Below are positions 45,100 to 53,893 of a DNA stretch of 61,690 nt, piece after piece. The translations under genes and the position numbers were made by a program. Origin of the DNA: Pseudobutyrivibrio sp. UBA3626 (GTDB lineage Bacteria > Bacillota > Clostridia > Lachnospirales > Lachnospiraceae); the NCBI GenBank assembly GCA_002373675.1, contig DFLF01000008.1:87407-149096 (forward strand). Direction: 5' to 3'. The notes beneath the pieces were generated by a model that saw only the letters and a program-made list of their open reading frames with translations, searched no databases and had not been told where the DNA came from. Numbering within the stretch: the stretch's first letter is position 1; the number at the start of each line of letters is the position of its first letter.

Positions 45100-46148
45100 T
45101 GAAGAAATTCTATTTTATAAAAAGAATCAGCTACAAAGAATATATCATGGCTACAGTTGGTATACTCCTTGGTATAGGCGGAGTGGCTTTTATATCATTT
45201 CTCTCTGATCAGCCGCTTATGATTGCACCTTTTGGGGCAAGTGCGGTTCTTTTATTTGGTGCCCCCTTATCGCCCTTTGCTCAGCCTCGGAATTTCTTTG
45301 GAAGTTATATTGTATCAGGATTAATTGCAATTACATGTGTCATTATATTAGGTGATGAGTGGTATGTGGCACCTATTGCGGTAACCCTTGCTATTCTTGC
45401 GATGATGGCAACGGATACCATACATCCGCCGGGTGGTGCTACTGCTTTACTTGTCGCACTTCAAGGAACAGACGATTATTTGTTTATAATTAATCCTGTT
45501 GCAATTGGACTATTGATACTATTCATATCTGCAGTTTTATCTTCAAGGATTTTTAGAGGGATTAGGGAATATCCATTAAGTAAAAAAAGAAATAAAATCC
45601 CACCACTTGTTCTTGCATCTTCATCACCAAGAAGAAAAGAATTATTAGAAAAGAATAATATAGAATTTAGAATAGAAGTATCTAATGTTTTAGAGAATCA
45701 CCCGCTTATGGAGCCGGAGGAACTTGTAAAAGAGCTTTCTTTCAGAAAGGCTAAAGAAGTATATGAGAGATTTCCGAACGAAATAATACTTGGAGCAGAT
45801 ACTGTTGTATCTATTGATGGCAATATATTAGAAAAGCCGGTAGATGAAGCTGATTCCTACAATATGATAAGTACTTTAAGCGGTCGCGCACATCAGGTGT
45901 ATACTGGAGTTACAATATATTCTAAGGATAGAAATGTTACTTTTGTTGAAAAGACTGATGTATATGTTAAGAAACTAAGTGAAGAGGAAATAAGAAATTA
46001 TATTAAGACCGGCGAAGGCAAAGATAAAGCTGGAAGCTATGCTATACAGGGTGAGTTCAATAAGTATATTGAAAAATATGTAGGCGATTTTGATAATGTT
46101 GTAGGACTGCCCATCAGTCGCTTAATTAAAGAGCTTTCCTTGTTATAA
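45099..46148 (+). CDS. Fusion of an HPP-family membrane protein and Maf nucleotide pyrophosphatase
   Basis: One continuous 349-residue frame with two unrelated parts. Residues about 1-155 are an HPP-family integral membrane domain (four to five hydrophobic segments, APFGASAVLLFGAP, and DTIHPPGGATAL with the HPP at 109-111). Residues about 168-349 are a complete Maf domain: LASSSPRRKELL (172-183), LGADTVV with catalytic Asp234, and DKAGSYAIQG (309-318). Maf hydrolyses non-canonical or modified NTPs and is linked to division arrest; HPP proteins are implicated in nitrite or small-molecule transport. No stop, frameshift signal or start with a good site occurs at the junction. Confidence 0.85.
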   Translation: MKKFYFIKRISYKEYIMATVGILLGIGGVAFISFLSDQPLMIAPFGASAVLLFGAPLSPFAQPRNFFGSYIVSGLIAITCVIILGDEWYVAPIAVTLAILAMMATDTIHPPGGATALLVALQGTDDYLFIINPVAIGLLILFISAVLSSRIFRGIREYPLSKKRNKIPPLVLASSSPRRKELLEKNNIEFRIEVSNVLENHPLMEPEELVKELSFRKAKEVYERFPNEIILGADTVVSIDGNILEKPVDEADSYNMISTLSGRAHQVYTGVTIYSKDRNVTFVEKTDVYVKKLSEEEIRNYIKTGEGKDKAGSYAIQGEFNKYIEKYVGDFDNVVGLPISRLIKELSLL

Positions 46149-46223
46149 TCATGATATTTTCAACATTTTAATTATAAATGATATTAAAAAAAAGCTAATA
46201 AAAATCAAAAAAATGAAATTTTA

Positions 46224-46253
46224 CTTGCACTCACCCTCGGTGAGTGCTAATAT
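46224..46253 (+). promoter_or_regulatory. CIRCE operator superimposed on the groESL promoter
   Basis: CTTGCACTC (46224-46232), 9 bases, GAGTGCTAA (46242-46250): the HrcA-binding CIRCE inverted repeat, right arm perfect, left arm two mismatches. TTGCAC (46225-46230) and TAATAT (46248-46253) lie exactly 17 bp apart and form the promoter, so each arm of the operator covers one promoter element. HrcA binding would directly block RNA polymerase. Confidence 0.93.
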
Positions 46254-46334
46254 ATTTTATGGAAATAATATTTCTATTGCATAAAGTATAAAAATGCATA
46301 ATTAGTATCTATTAAATAAAGGAGGCGTTTAATT

Positions 46335-46619
46335 ATGAAATTAAATCCATTATCTGATCGTGTTGTATTAAAGCAGCTCGAAGCAGAAGAGACTACTAAG
46401 TCAGGAATCATACTTGCTTCTTCAGCTCAAGAGAAACCACAAGAGGCAGAAGTAATTGCTGTAGGTCCGGGCGGAGTTGTTGATGGTAAGGAGATTAAGA
46501 TGCAGGTTAAAGTCGGACAGAAAGTTATATATTCTAAGTACGCCGGAACAGAAGTAAAGCTTGATGGCGATGAATTTATTATTGTTCGACAAGATGATAT
46601 TCTTGCAATTGTAGAATAA
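46335..46619 (+). CDS. groES: Co-chaperonin GroES
   Basis: 10-kDa lid of the GroEL folding chamber. 94 residues with KLNPLSDRVVLKQLEAEETT, GIILASSAQEKPQEAEVIAV, the glycine-rich mobile region and ILAIVE at the end. AAAGGAGG before the ATG. Controlled by the CIRCE element about 85 bp upstream; groEL follows after 22 bp. Confidence 0.97.
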   Translation: MKLNPLSDRVVLKQLEAEETTKSGIILASSAQEKPQEAEVIAVGPGGVVDGKEIKMQVKVGQKVIYSKYAGTEVKLDGDEFIIVRQDDILAIVE

Positions 46620-46641
46620 ATATAGAAAGAAGGTAATTATA

Positions 46642-48267
46642 ATGGCAAAAGAGATTAAATATGGTGCAGAGGCAAGAGCTGCACTTGAAGCAGGTGTTGA
46701 TAAGCTTGCTAATTCTGTTCGTGTAACAATCGGACCTAAGGGAAGAAATGTTGTTCTTGATAAGTCATATGGCGCACCACTTATTACTAATGATGGTGTT
46801 ACTATTGCAAAAGAGATAGAACTTGAAGATTCATTCGAGAACATGGGTGCACAACTTGTTAAAGAAGTTGCAACCAAGACAAATGATGTTGCCGGTGATG
46901 GTACAACAACAGCTACTGTACTTGCACAGTCTATGATATCAGAAGGTATTAAGAACTTAGCAGCCGGTGCTAATCCAATTGTTCTTCGTAAAGGTATGAA
47001 GAAGGCTACAGACACAGCTATTGATGCAATTGTTAAGATGTCTAAGGCAGTTAATGGCAAAGAGCAGATTGCAAGAGTTGCTGCAATTTCTGCCGGTGAT
47101 GATGAAGTAGGCGAGATGGTAGCTAATGCAATGGAGAAAGTATCTAACGATGGTGTTATTACTATCGAGGAATCTAAGACAATGCAGACAGAGCTAGACC
47201 TCGTTGAAGGAATGCAATTTGACAGAGGTTATATCTCAGCTTATATGGCAACAGATATGGACAAGATGGAAGCAGTACTTGAAGATCCATATATCTTAAT
47301 TACTGATAAGAAGATTAGCAATATTCAGGATATATTACCACTTCTTGAGCAAATTGTTCAGTCAGGTTCTAAGCTTCTTATTATTGCAGAAGACGTTGAA
47401 GGTGAGGCACTTACAACTCTTATCCTTAATAAGCTTCGTGGAACATTTAACGTAGTTGCTGTTAAGGCTCCTGGATATGGTGATAGAAGAAAAGAGATGC
47501 TTCAGGATATCGCAATCCTTACAGGTGGTACAGTCATATCTGAAGAAGTTGGTTTAGAGCTTAAGGATGCTACAATGGAGCAACTTGGTCGCGCTAAGTC
47601 AGTTAAGGTTCAGAAAGAAAACACTGTTATCGTTGACGGTTCTGGAGAGAAAGCTGACATAGAAGCAAGAGTTAATCAGATTAGAACTGCAATCAAGGAG
47701 ACAACATCTGACTTTGATAAAGAGAAGTTAGAAGAGCGTCTTGCAAAACTTGCAGGTGGTGTTGCAGTAATTAAAGTAGGTGCTGCTACAGAGATAGAGA
47801 TGAAGGAAGCAAAGCTTCGTATGGAAGATGCTCTTAATGCAACAAGAGCTGCTGTTGAGGAAGGAATTATAGCAGGTGGTGGTTCTGCATATATTCATGC
47901 TTCAAAAGAAGTATCTAAGCTTGCTGATTCATTAGAAGGTGATGAGAAGACTGGTGCTAATGTAGTACTCAAAGCACTTGAGTCCCCACTATATTATATT
48001 GTTGAGAATGCTGGACTTGAAGCTCCTGTTATTATTAATAAGGTAAGAGAGTCTAAGGTTGGAATGGGATTTGATGCATATAAAGAAGAGTATGTTGATA
48101 TGGTTAAGGAAGGTATCCTAGATCCTGTTAAGGTTACTAAGACAGCACTTCTTAATGCAACATCAGTTGCATCAACACTTCTTACTACAGAATCTGTTGT
48201 TGCTGATATCAAAGAACCTGAACCTCCAATGCCACCACAGGCTGGCGGAATGCCCGGTATGATGTAA
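46642..48267 (+). CDS. groEL: Chaperonin GroEL
   Basis: ATP-dependent 14-mer that folds proteins in a closed chamber. 541 residues with VRVTIGPKGRNVVLDKSYG, VAGDGTTTATVLAQ, and AAVEEGIIAGGGSA; the C-terminus ends in a short GGMPGMM tail. Usual groES-groEL operon under CIRCE. No simple terminator directly follows; instead a structured repeat (48274-48382) and then a terminator at 48424-48459. Confidence 0.98.
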   Translation: MAKEIKYGAEARAALEAGVDKLANSVRVTIGPKGRNVVLDKSYGAPLITNDGVTIAKEIELEDSFENMGAQLVKEVATKTNDVAGDGTTTATVLAQSMISEGIKNLAAGANPIVLRKGMKKATDTAIDAIVKMSKAVNGKEQIARVAAISAGDDEVGEMVANAMEKVSNDGVITIEESKTMQTELDLVEGMQFDRGYISAYMATDMDKMEAVLEDPYILITDKKISNIQDILPLLEQIVQSGSKLLIIAEDVEGEALTTLILNKLRGTFNVVAVKAPGYGDRRKEMLQDIAILTGGTVISEEVGLELKDATMEQLGRAKSVKVQKENTVIVDGSGEKADIEARVNQIRTAIKETTSDFDKEKLEERLAKLAGGVAVIKVGAATEIEMKEAKLRMEDALNATRAAVEEGIIAGGGSAYIHASKEVSKLADSLEGDEKTGANVVLKALESPLYYIVENAGLEAPVIINKVRESKVGMGFDAYKEEYVDMVKEGILDPVKVTKTALLNATSVASTLLTTESVVADIKEPEPPMPPQAGGMPGMM

Positions 48268-48273
48268 TAGGGA

Positions 48274-48382
48274 ATAAGGAGGGACCCATGCGAAGCATGG
48301 GAGGATGCCTTATGACACGGCATAAGGTGTCGCGAAGCGACGGATTCCTTATGCCACGGCGACAATTTGCGTAGCAAATTGT
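48274..48382 (+). repeat. Structured intergenic repeat, copies B1 and B2 (after groEL)
   Basis: B1: ATAAGG (48274-48279) / CCTTAT (48308-48313) around CCCATGC-GAA-GCATGGG (48285-48301), then CACGG. B2: GCATAAGG (48320-48327) / CCTTATGC (48347-48354) around GTCGC-GAA-GCGAC (48329-48341), then CACGG and a hairpin ACAATTTGC-GTA-GCAAATTGT (48362-48382). The plan equals copy A at 37443-37520 while stem bases differ in complementary pairs. CCTTATG of B1 could also pair with CATAAGG of B2, giving an alternative fold. Confidence 0.8.
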
Positions 48383-48394
48383 TGGGTCGTATAT

Positions 48395-48423
48395 TTGAAA
48401 TAACTACTTAGTTATGCTATAAT
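48395..48423 (+). promoter_or_regulatory. Promoter for the degV-type gene
   Basis: TTGAAA (48395-48400), 17 bp, TATAAT (48418-48423). Transcription should start near 48430, inside the 5' arm of the following terminator hairpin. Confidence 0.82.
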
Positions 48424-48459
48424 ACACTTCGTGTGCGAATTTGCCACGAAGTGTTTTTT
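48424..48459 (+). terminator. Terminator ending groESL, abutting the degV promoter
   Basis: Perfect 10-bp stem ACACTTCGTG (48424-48433) / CACGAAGTGT (48445-48454), 11-base loop, six T. A transcript from the 48395 promoter would miss most of the 5' arm, so the hairpin acts mainly on groESL read-through. Confidence 0.9.
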
Positions 48460-48487
48460 ATAGAATAATATATGAGGAATTAATATA

Positions 48488-49369
48488 TTGAAGATTGCAA
48501 TTTTAACTGATAGTAATAGCGGAATAACAAGAGAAGAAGCAGATAATCTTAATATATATGTTCTTCCTATGCCTTTTTATATTGATGATGAAGTATTCTT
48601 TGAAGATATTGATTTGACACAGGAAGAGTTCTATAAGAGATTAGAAGATAATTGCAAGATTACAACGTCAATGCCGGTTGTTGGTGATTTGTTAGATAAA
48701 TGGGACAAACTATTAGAAGACTATGATCAGATTGTATATATTCCTATGTCTAGTAGTCTTAGCAGTTCTTGTCAGACAGCCCATATGTTATCTCTTGATG
48801 ATGAATATGAAGATAAAGTATTTGTGGTTGATAATCAGAGAATCTCAGTTACTATGAGAGAATCTGTTCTCGATGCAAAATACCTTGCCGAGAAAGGATA
48901 TAATGGAGAAGATATTAAGAATATCTTAGAAGATCACAAGAGGGATTCGAGTATCTATATATCTCTTGTTACACTTGAGTATCTAAGCAGAGGAGGAAGA
49001 CTTACGAAGGGTGTTGCAGCACTGGGGAATATTCTTCGCATCAAACCTGTTCTTCAGATTCAAGGTGGTAAGCTTGATACATTTGCAAGAGGAAGAACAT
49101 TAGAGCAATGTAAGCAAACGATGATTTCTGCTATTAAAGAAGATATTAAGAATAGATTTGATGATGATCCATCAATTGTAGAGATTGCTATTGCACATAC
49201 TGATAATGAAGAGGAAGCAATTAAGTTTCGAGAAGAGGTTCTTGAGATTTGGCCAGATAGAGAGATTGTGATTAATCCCTTGTCTCTATCTGTAGCTTGT
49301 CATATAGGACCAGGCTCCCTTGCTATTACAGTTGGGAGAAGAATTGGCAGCTTCAAGCAATATAAATAG
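48488..49369 (+). CDS. DegV family fatty-acid-binding protein
   Basis: Likely FakB-type protein that presents a fatty acid to the FakA kinase for incorporation into phospholipid. 293 residues: N-terminal ILTDSNSGI, the TTSMPVVGD segment, YIPMSSSLSSSCQTA (lipid carboxylate site) and LEYLSRGGRLTKG. TTG start at 48488, supported by GAGGAA eight bases upstream; no suitable ATG. FakA is not in the window. Confidence 0.9.
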   Translation: MKIAILTDSNSGITREEADNLNIYVLPMPFYIDDEVFFEDIDLTQEEFYKRLEDNCKITTSMPVVGDLLDKWDKLLEDYDQIVYIPMSSSLSSSCQTAHMLSLDDEYEDKVFVVDNQRISVTMRESVLDAKYLAEKGYNGEDIKNILEDHKRDSSIYISLVTLEYLSRGGRLTKGVAALGNILRIKPVLQIQGGKLDTFARGRTLEQCKQTMISAIKEDIKNRFDDDPSIVEIAIAHTDNEEEAIKFREEVLEIWPDREIVINPLSLSVACHIGPGSLAITVGRRIGSFKQYK

Positions 49370-49399
49370 ATATGACATAATATTTATGGAGGAAAAGAA

Positions 49400-50674
49400 A
49401 TGGTTAAAGCAGTTGTAGGCGCTAATTGGGGCGACGAAGGTAAAGGCAAAATTACTGATATGTTGGCTGAAAATGCTGATATTATAGTTAGATTCCAAGG
49501 TGGCGCTAACGCAGGTCATACAATTATAAATGATTATGGTAGATTCGCGCTTCACACATTGCCATCTGGTGTGTTCTATAATCATACAACGAGTGTTATA
49601 GGTAATGGTGTTGCTCTTGATATACCTAAGCTCTTTAATGAGATTCAAGATGTAATTAATGGTGGCGTTCCCAAGCCAAAGATTCTTATATCAGACAGAG
49701 CACAGATTGTCATGCCTTATCATATACTGTTTGACGAATATGAAGAAGAGAGACTTGGTAAAGCATCTTTTGGTTCAACCAAGTCCGGTATTGCACCGTT
49801 TTATTCTGACAAATATGCTAAGATTGGATTTCAGGTTCAGGAATTATTTGATGATGATATTCTTAAGAAAAAAGTTGCAAGAATATGTGAAAAGAAGAAT
49901 GTACTATTAGAGCATCTATATCACAAACCGTTACTTAAAGAAGATGAGCTAATGAATACATTACATGACTACAGAGATATGGTTAAGCCTTATGTTGCTG
50001 ATGTATCATCATTTCTTGATAAAGCACTTAAGGAGAATAAGACAATTCTTCTTGAAGGACAACTAGGCACATTAAAAGATCCAGACCATGGAATATATCC
50101 TATGGTTACATCTTCATCAACACTTGCTGCTTATGGTGCTATCGGTGCTGGTATTCCTCCTTATGAGATTAAGCAGGTAATTACAGTATGTAAAGCTTAT
50201 TCTTCAGCTGTTGGAGCTGGTGCATTTGTATCAGAGATATTCGGTGATGAAGCTGATGAGCTTAGAAAAAGAGGTGGCGACAAAGGAGAATTTGGCGCAA
50301 CAACAGGTCGTCCTCGTCGTGTTGGCTGGTTTGATTGTGTCGCAAGCAAATACGGCGCCAGATTACAAGGCGCTACAGAAGTAGCATTTACAGTATTAGA
50401 TGTACTAGGCTATCTTGACGAAATCCCGGTATGTGTAGGATATGAGATAGATGGTGAAGTTACAACTGATTTCCCTGTTACAGCTAAATTAGAGAAAGCA
50501 AAACCTGTTCTTAAGACACTACCTGGTTGGAAATCAGATATTCGTGGAATTAAGGAATACGATAAGCTGCCAGAAAATTGTAGAAATTATATCGAATTTG
50601 TTGAAGAACAGATTGGATTTCCTATTAAGATGGTTTCTAATGGACCGGGAAGAGATGAGATTATCTATAGATAA
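49400..50674 (+). CDS. purA: Adenylosuccinate synthetase
   Basis: First committed step from IMP to AMP, using GTP and aspartate. 424 residues beginning KAVVGANWGDEGKGKITD, with FQGGANAGHTI, LEGQLGTLKDPDHG and GEFGATTGRPRRVGWFD, all diagnostic. GGAGG precedes the ATG. No purine riboswitch was seen in the short 30-bp gap before it. Confidence 0.96.
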   Translation: MVKAVVGANWGDEGKGKITDMLAENADIIVRFQGGANAGHTIINDYGRFALHTLPSGVFYNHTTSVIGNGVALDIPKLFNEIQDVINGGVPKPKILISDRAQIVMPYHILFDEYEEERLGKASFGSTKSGIAPFYSDKYAKIGFQVQELFDDDILKKKVARICEKKNVLLEHLYHKPLLKEDELMNTLHDYRDMVKPYVADVSSFLDKALKENKTILLEGQLGTLKDPDHGIYPMVTSSSTLAAYGAIGAGIPPYEIKQVITVCKAYSSAVGAGAFVSEIFGDEADELRKRGGDKGEFGATTGRPRRVGWFDCVASKYGARLQGATEVAFTVLDVLGYLDEIPVCVGYEIDGEVTTDFPVTAKLEKAKPVLKTLPGWKSDIRGIKEYDKLPENCRNYIEFVEEQIGFPIKMVSNGPGRDEIIYR

Positions 50675-50718
50675 TTAATTGATTTCTGGACTAGTATAAT
50701 AATAAGGAGGCGATTTTC

Positions 50719-51663
50719 GTGATTGAAATTCGTAATTTGACGAAGAAGTATGGTGAACATATTGCAGTATCTGATATTTCATTAGAGATAAAGCCTGGCA
50801 AAGTATATGGATTCCTTGGTCCTAACGGTGCCGGCAAATCAACTACTATGAACATTATTACCGGATATCTTGCACCTACAAGTGGTGAAGTTATAATTGA
50901 TGGTCATGATATCTATAAAGAGCCTGAAGAAGCAAAGGCATGTATAGGATATCTTCCTGAGATTCCACCACTTTATGTTGATATGAAGGTAGAAGAATAT
51001 CTTAAGTTTGTGGCAGAACTTAAGAAGGTTAAGAAAGAAGATATTAGTAAAGAAGTTAATCGTGTAATGAATCTTACAAGAATTGATGATGTTAGTGGAA
51101 GAATAATCAATAATCTTTCTAAAGGTTATCGTCAAAGAGTAGGGTTTGCACAAAGTATAATCGGCTCGCCTAAGATTGTTATTCTTGATGAGCCTACTGT
51201 TGGTCTTGATCCTAATCAGATTAAGGAAATGAGAGATTTGATTAAGAGTCTGTCAGATTCTCATACTGTTATATTAAGCTCACATATCTTAAGTGAGATA
51301 AGTGAGACTTGTTCTCATGTATTTATTATTAATAAGGGAAAGATTATTGCTAATGACTCAATAGAGAATTTGTCTAATTACTTTAATTCTCATCAGGTAC
51401 TTGATATTCTTGCTAAGGGTGATTTGGATAAATGTAAAGAGATTATTACTAAGCTTGAAGGTGTATCAAGTGTTGATGCTTTGCCTGGAGCAGAAGAAGG
51501 TACTGTAAAGCTTGTAGTAGAAGCTGAACAAGGCAAAGATGTAAGAGAAGATGTATCTCTTGCATTATCATCAGAGAAGATTTCTATTTTCGAAATGAAA
51601 GAAGACGTGAAATCATTAGAAGATGTCTTCCTGGAGTTGACAAGTGAGGAGGGCGAAGAATAA
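50719..51663 (+). CDS. ABC transporter ATP-binding protein, gliding-motility (GldA) type
   Basis: ATPase of an ABC-2-type exporter. Walker A GPNGAGKSTTMN near 35-46, signature NLSKGYRQRVGFAQ, Walker B IVILDEPTVGLDP, then a C-terminal extension typical of the GldA group. 314 residues, GTG start after AAGGAGG. Its TAA overlaps the ATG of the permease gene, so the two proteins are made together. The transported substrate is unknown. Confidence 0.93.
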   Translation: MIEIRNLTKKYGEHIAVSDISLEIKPGKVYGFLGPNGAGKSTTMNIITGYLAPTSGEVIIDGHDIYKEPEEAKACIGYLPEIPPLYVDMKVEEYLKFVAELKKVKKEDISKEVNRVMNLTRIDDVSGRIINNLSKGYRQRVGFAQSIIGSPKIVILDEPTVGLDPNQIKEMRDLIKSLSDSHTVILSSHILSEISETCSHVFIINKGKIIANDSIENLSNYFNSHQVLDILAKGDLDKCKEIITKLEGVSSVDALPGAEEGTVKLVVEAEQGKDVREDVSLALSSEKISIFEMKEDVKSLEDVFLELTSEEGEE

Positions 51664-53798
51664 TGATAGCTATATTTAAGAGAGATTTTAAGTCTTTATT
51701 TACTAACGTTATTGGTTGGATTTTTATCAGTGTGCTTTGTGCATTCTTTGGATTATATTTTCTTCTATATAATCTTATTAATGGAATGCCATATCTGTCA
51801 TATGCATTATCAGGAATAGCACCTATTGTTATAATAGTTACGCCAATTCTGTGTATGAGAGTTTTCTCTGAGGAGAGAAAGAATAGAACAGATCAGTTGA
51901 TTTTTACTGCTCCTGTATCTCCGCTTCAAATTATAATTGGTAAATTCTTAGCAGTTGCATGTACATTTACAATTGCAGTTGTATTCATGGCATTTTCACC
52001 AATTGTACTTGAAGTATATGGTGCTTCTGCCCTTGGTCAGAACTATGTTGCACTCCTTGGATTCTATCTATTCGGACTTGCTTGTATTGCAATTGCACTT
52101 TTCGTATCAACTCTTACAAGAAGCCAGATTATATCAGTGATTCTGTCTTTTGTTATTCTATTTGTTGGATATATGATGGATGGAATACTTGGACTTATAT
52201 TTACAGAGGAGAATTTCCTTACTAAGATACTTGATTTTCTCTGTATCTCTAAACCTTATCAGAATTTCCTTAATGGAATATTCGATATTAAGGCTTTGAT
52301 ATATTATGTCCTGATAATAGTACTCGTTATCTTCTTTATCTATTGTGTTATTCAGAAGAGAAGATGGACTATGTCTAAGCAGGTACTTACACGTTCTCTT
52401 TCTAGAGGTGCTTCTATTGTGCTTGCTATAGCTATTGCTGTTTTTGCCAATCTGGGTATCAGCTATATTCCGGATAAATATATGGAGTTTGATGCCACAG
52501 CGACAGGAATCTATACTGTTTCAAAGCAGGGTAAAGAGTTTTTGGAGTCATATGATAGAGAAGCTACAATCTATGTCCTTGCTTCTGAAAGTGAATGTGA
52601 TGAGAATCTTAAGAAGACGTTAGATGAATTTGATTCTTATGATAAGATATCTGTTGAGTATGTTGATCTTGCAGAGAATCCTATGTTCGCATCTAGCTAT
52701 ACATCTGAGAATCTTAGTGCTAATAGCTTAATTATCGTAAGTGGAGATAATTACAAGACTGTAAGCTATGATAATATATATGAGCAATCAATGAATCAAC
52801 AAAGTTACAGCTATGAAGTGACTTCTTATGATGGTGAAGGTCAGATTATTAGCGCACTAGAACGTGTTGTAAATAATAATGATGCCGTTATATATACACT
52901 AACAGGTCATGGTGAGCAGGAACTTGGCTCTAATGCTACTACATCACTTACTAAGGGAAATTATAAATTGCAATCTCTTAATTTATTAGAGAATGATACT
53001 ATACCGGATGATTGTAGACTACTTGTTGTAAATGCACCTTCTAAGGATTTATCTAAAGATGATGCAGCTAAGATTAGCGAGTATACATCTAGAGGTGGCA
53101 ATGTAATATTCAATATTGCAAATGTTGATGATACAGCAAGAGCGATCGTATCAATTGACGATATGCCGAATTACAAAGGACTTCTTGATAGTTATGGTAT
53201 TTCAGTAAAGACTGGTGTAGTGTGTGAGAATACTAGTGGATACTTCTATAAGCAGAATTTTGCACTTCTTCCTGAAGTGTTAGAATCAGATGTATCTACC
53301 GGTGTTGAAGGAAAGCAATCAATACTTCTATATAGTGCTACAGCTTTATCTTATGTTGAGAATAATAATGCAACATTTACACCGTTAATACAGACATCTG
53401 ACAGTGCATATATTAAGACTGGTCTGGATGGAAATAGTAATAGTACAGAGAAAACAGATGGTGACGAGACAGGTAAGTTCTATCTTGGAATTGAAGAGAC
53501 TACATCCCAGGGAAGCGGAATTGTAGTATATGGATGTCAATATCTATTTAATGATGAGATGGATAGTTATGTGGCAAAACACAATTCACAATTATTTGTT
53601 AATACTGTAAATGCAATGGTTAAGACGAATGATAATAGCACATCTAATGTTGTTATTCCGGCTAAACAGGTTAAAGTAGATAGTATTATGGTTACAGGTG
53701 CAGCACTTGTAATATATGGAATTATTTGGGGACTATTAATTCCACTTGCATGTCTTGTAACAGGAATTGTAATCTGGGCTATCAGAAGAAAGAAATAA
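51663..53798 (+). CDS. Fused ABC-2 permease and GldG-like auxiliary domain
   Basis: 711 residues. The first 235 are an ABC-2 permease with six membrane helices (GldF-like). A seventh hydrophobic segment near 250 leads to a large extracytoplasmic domain of the ABC_transp_aux/GldG type (LTGHGEQELGSNATTSLTKG is diagnostic), and a final membrane helix near 685-705 ends in RRKK. In Bacteroidetes GldF and GldG are separate proteins; the fused form is seen in Firmicutes. The usual DUF4340 partner does not follow. A 31-base segment of this gene (53593-53623) recurs at 56651. Confidence 0.9.
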   Translation: MIAIFKRDFKSLFTNVIGWIFISVLCAFFGLYFLLYNLINGMPYLSYALSGIAPIVIIVTPILCMRVFSEERKNRTDQLIFTAPVSPLQIIIGKFLAVACTFTIAVVFMAFSPIVLEVYGASALGQNYVALLGFYLFGLACIAIALFVSTLTRSQIISVILSFVILFVGYMMDGILGLIFTEENFLTKILDFLCISKPYQNFLNGIFDIKALIYYVLIIVLVIFFIYCVIQKRRWTMSKQVLTRSLSRGASIVLAIAIAVFANLGISYIPDKYMEFDATATGIYTVSKQGKEFLESYDREATIYVLASESECDENLKKTLDEFDSYDKISVEYVDLAENPMFASSYTSENLSANSLIIVSGDNYKTVSYDNIYEQSMNQQSYSYEVTSYDGEGQIISALERVVNNNDAVIYTLTGHGEQELGSNATTSLTKGNYKLQSLNLLENDTIPDDCRLLVVNAPSKDLSKDDAAKISEYTSRGGNVIFNIANVDDTARAIVSIDDMPNYKGLLDSYGISVKTGVVCENTSGYFYKQNFALLPEVLESDVSTGVEGKQSILLYSATALSYVENNNATFTPLIQTSDSAYIKTGLDGNSNSTEKTDGDETGKFYLGIEETTSQGSGIVVYGCQYLFNDEMDSYVAKHNSQLFVNTVNAMVKTNDNSTSNVVIPAKQVKVDSIMVTGAALVIYGIIWGLLIPLACLVTGIVIWAIRRKK
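53593..53623 (+). repeat. 31-bp direct repeat, left copy (inside ABC gene)
   Basis: Perfect 31-bp match to 56651-56681. Here it encodes FVNTVNAMVK in the GldG-like domain. The two copies bracket about 3 kb holding the first MFS-LuxR gene and its surface-protein gene. Confidence 0.9.
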
Positions 53799-53818
53799 AT
53801 TAATTAAGGCTGAGTTTG

Positions 53819-53848
53819 AAAATAGACTGGCAATGCCAGTCTATTTTT
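53819..53848 (+). terminator. Terminator after the ABC operon
   Basis: 10-bp stem AATAGACTGG (53821-53830) / CCAGTCTATT (53836-53845), loop CAATG, T run to 53848. It sits inside an upstream in-frame extension of the next gene, which argues for that gene starting at 53894. Confidence 0.88.
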
Positions 53849-53893
53849 AGTAGAATGATATGTGGTTTTAGGAGTAAATCGGAAGGAATAGTT

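Noticed and set aside
53816..53893. Longer N-terminus for the first MFS-LuxR protein
   Set aside because: It would include a rho-independent terminator, and the paralogue aligns from the residue encoded at 53894.
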